From a virus, in IMG/VR virus record IMGVR_UViG_3300037189_017134, positions 1-45,262 of that record: a stretch of 45,262 nt of DNA, one strand, 5' to 3'. Each line of letters starts with the position of its first letter. Positions within the stretch are counted from its first letter, which is position 1. Of this stretch, positions 43,947 through 45,262 are shown piece after piece. The notes under the pieces were generated by a model, which was not told the origin of the DNA, ran no database searches, and was given only the letters and a program-made list of their open reading frames with translations. A program made the position numbers and the translations under genes.

Positions 43947-45212
43947 TTATCTGCCCACTTGTGTGAGATATTTCGCCTTAGTTTCTTCCCACGAAAGAAA
44001 AATCAAGTCATCATAGAACAAAGATTCTGTCGAAACATTTTTTTTCTTTTTTAACATTGAAATACGACCTTTGGCATATTTGGTTTTCCAAATATTTGAT
44101 AAACCTTCTTCACTTGTATCGAACGATTTAATTAGACTCGATTCACCAATTTCTTTCCGTAGAAATTCATTGGTATTATCATACAGAGGAGAAAAATAGA
44201 TTCCCCTCTGATGTTCTGTACGAATCAGTTCCTTGGGAATGCCAAGTTTAGAATAAGCAAAGTTCAATGAACGATTCTTATGATCCCGCTTTAGTGGCAG
44301 ACCTTGGCCATTCTTCGCTTCCCACCATTCGAAATATTTTCTAGTATGATTCTCTTTGATCCATTCATAAACCATTTTTGATGTTGATCGTTTAGGTTCA
44401 AATGCAACGGAACCAGATGAGAAACCCATCTTGTTCCAATGTTCAAGTCCATCATACTGTGAAAGCCCACCAGATTTGGTATTTCCATACAAAGAAGTTG
44501 TTGTTACACCGACCAAAACGTCCTTATATTTGGTTTTCCAATCACGTTGCACCGTATCGGAAAGACACATCAATGCAAGCAATTTTCCGCCCATGTAATT
44601 AAAACCCAAAGGCTGCAAAGGAACAATAGTTGAACCAATTGCAGTATGATTAATCATACCTTGTTGTGTTTTAACGTCCCTAGACCATCCAATTGCATTA
44701 TCTCTTGGAGTCAAGTCAAGAAAATCCGAAGAGATGCAAATCACACCAAGATACTTCTTCGTAACATCATCTTTTACTGTGTAGAACAAGTTTCTACCAA
44801 TATTAGAATTATTCTTCATAGTAGAAGAAAAAGTACGAATAGCATTCCAAGTTTCGGCTAAATCGCCGTTATACAACTCCATCACTGGTCGAAGTTTATC
44901 ATAATCGTCAGGTTCGGTAGGCATCCAGAAATTGGACTTAACCCTATCGACAATTTCTTTCTGTTCAGGATTAATCATCTGAACTTCATCACCCCACAAA
45001 GTATTAACTGTTTGTGTGGGGTAACGCTCTTTCACTTCACACCATTTTTGGTATAAAGTGTATTCTTTAACATCCATATTGGATGCATAAGTCAAATCTC
45101 CAATTAAAGTAGATTTAAGTTTTTCAGTATCAATATGACTGAAGGTCGATGGAGGATTTTCTTCTTGCCATTCCAACCATTGTTTATCTACCAACTCAAT
45201 TGGTGTTGCCAT
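43947..45212 (-). CDS. DUF4338/DruA-like protein
   Basis: A 421-aa protein. The middle has KKYLGVICISSDFLDLTPRD, IGWSRDVKTQQGMINHTAIG, STIVPLQPLGFNYMGGKLLA and LLALMCLSD, closely resembling the DUF4338 core found in DruA of the Druantia anti-phage system (family named from memory). WEAKNGQGLP and RSLNFAYSKLGIP follow. Its start overlaps the previous stop by one base (TAATG). Relatives occur in T4-like phages; whether the protein interferes with host defence, acts against other phages or does something else is unknown. Confidence 0.6.
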   Translation of the reverse strand: MATPIELVDKQWLEWQEENPPSTFSHIDTEKLKSTLIGDLTYASNMDVKEYTLYQKWCEVKERYPTQTVNTLWGDEVQMINPEQKEIVDRVKSNFWMPTEPDDYDKLRPVMELYNGDLAETWNAIRTFSSTMKNNSNIGRNLFYTVKDDVTKKYLGVICISSDFLDLTPRDNAIGWSRDVKTQQGMINHTAIGSTIVPLQPLGFNYMGGKLLALMCLSDTVQRDWKTKYKDVLVGVTTTSLYGNTKSGGLSQYDGLEHWNKMGFSSGSVAFEPKRSTSKMVYEWIKENHTRKYFEWWEAKNGQGLPLKRDHKNRSLNFAYSKLGIPKELIRTEHQRGIYFSPLYDNTNEFLRKEIGESSLIKSFDTSEEGLSNIWKTKYAKGRISMLKKKKNVSTESLFYDDLIFLSWEETKAKYLTQVGR

Positions 45213-45262
45213 TATTTTAATCTCATTTTTTTCATCATTTTATTACGGCGCTCAGTACCAAA
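45212..45262 (-). CDS. C-terminal end of an unidentified gene (partial)
   Basis: The last 16 codons of an upstream gene (FGTERRNKMMKKMRLK-stop). The stop overlaps the ATG of the DruA-like gene. Too short to identify. Confidence 0.5.
   Translation of the reverse strand, partial: FGTERRNKMMKKMRLK

Overview
The window is a piece of an AT-rich genome of a T4-like myovirus of a Gram-negative bacterium. The minus strand carries, in T4-like order, the sliding clamp (45), both clamp-loader subunits (44, 62), the translational repressor RegA, a B-family DNA polymerase (43), UvsX and the gp41 helicase. TATAAATA late promoters and T4-type head-protein leaders are also present. No integrase, repressor or host chromosomal genes are seen. 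A betaproteobacterial host is only an inference, from rRNA-style boxA leaders in front of phage tRNA genes.

Layout, left to right. (1) 1-10.3 kb, minus strand: the start of a GH19-type endolysin, a spanin-like pair, two small conserved proteins, a structural protein, then a row of lysine-rich proteins. Most of these begin with M-K-S-F-x-x-(F/L)-x-x-E, resembling the capsid-targeting leader of T4 internal head proteins. Behind the leaders sit enzyme-like domains: nucleotidyltransferase plus P-loop kinase, a HicA-like domain, a possible PD-(D/E)XK nuclease, an EF-hand, and a ligase-like DUF6267 protein split into two frames. (2) 10.4-19.6 kb, minus: a 12-gene sugar cassette (glycosyltransferases, SDR, DegT aminotransferase, GNAT acetyltransferase, two methyltransferases). 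(3) 19.7-26.7 kb, minus: gp41, UvsX and a DNA polymerase split in two by an HNH endonuclease gene. (4) 26.7-27.2 kb: two tRNAs and a gp31-like co-chaperonin. (5) 27.26-32.87 kb, plus strand: an island of small membrane proteins, CsgF, CsgG, a curlin-repeat protein, a FecR-domain protein and a CHASE2-class III nucleotide cyclase. (6) 32.9-37.1 kb: a dense minus-strand tRNA block. With the flanking tRNAs it covers 19 amino acids (no tRNA-His seen). It includes a tRNA-Leu(UAA) interrupted by a 684-nt group I intron that carries an HNH gene on the opposite strand. (7) 37.1-45.3 kb, minus: small proteins, a metallopeptidase-like protein, dCMP deaminase, a small heat-shock protein, RegA, clamp loader, clamp, a glycosyltransferase, an HTH protein and a DruA/DUF4338-like protein.

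How it works together: regions 3 and 7 form the replisome, and in T4 regA and 43 are neighbours. Here about 13.7 kb of tRNA, curli/cyclase and small genes lies between regA and 43, so this locus looks like an insertion hot spot. The tRNA block has its own sigma70-type promoters and boxA-like leaders, so it may be transcribed by host polymerase like a host stable-RNA operon. Late promoters precede virion-type genes and, unexpectedly, the antisense HNH gene inside the intron. The most unusual parts are the curli/cyclase island, the intron-bearing tRNA-Leu with antisense HNH, and the row of leader-tagged, probably packaged enzymes.
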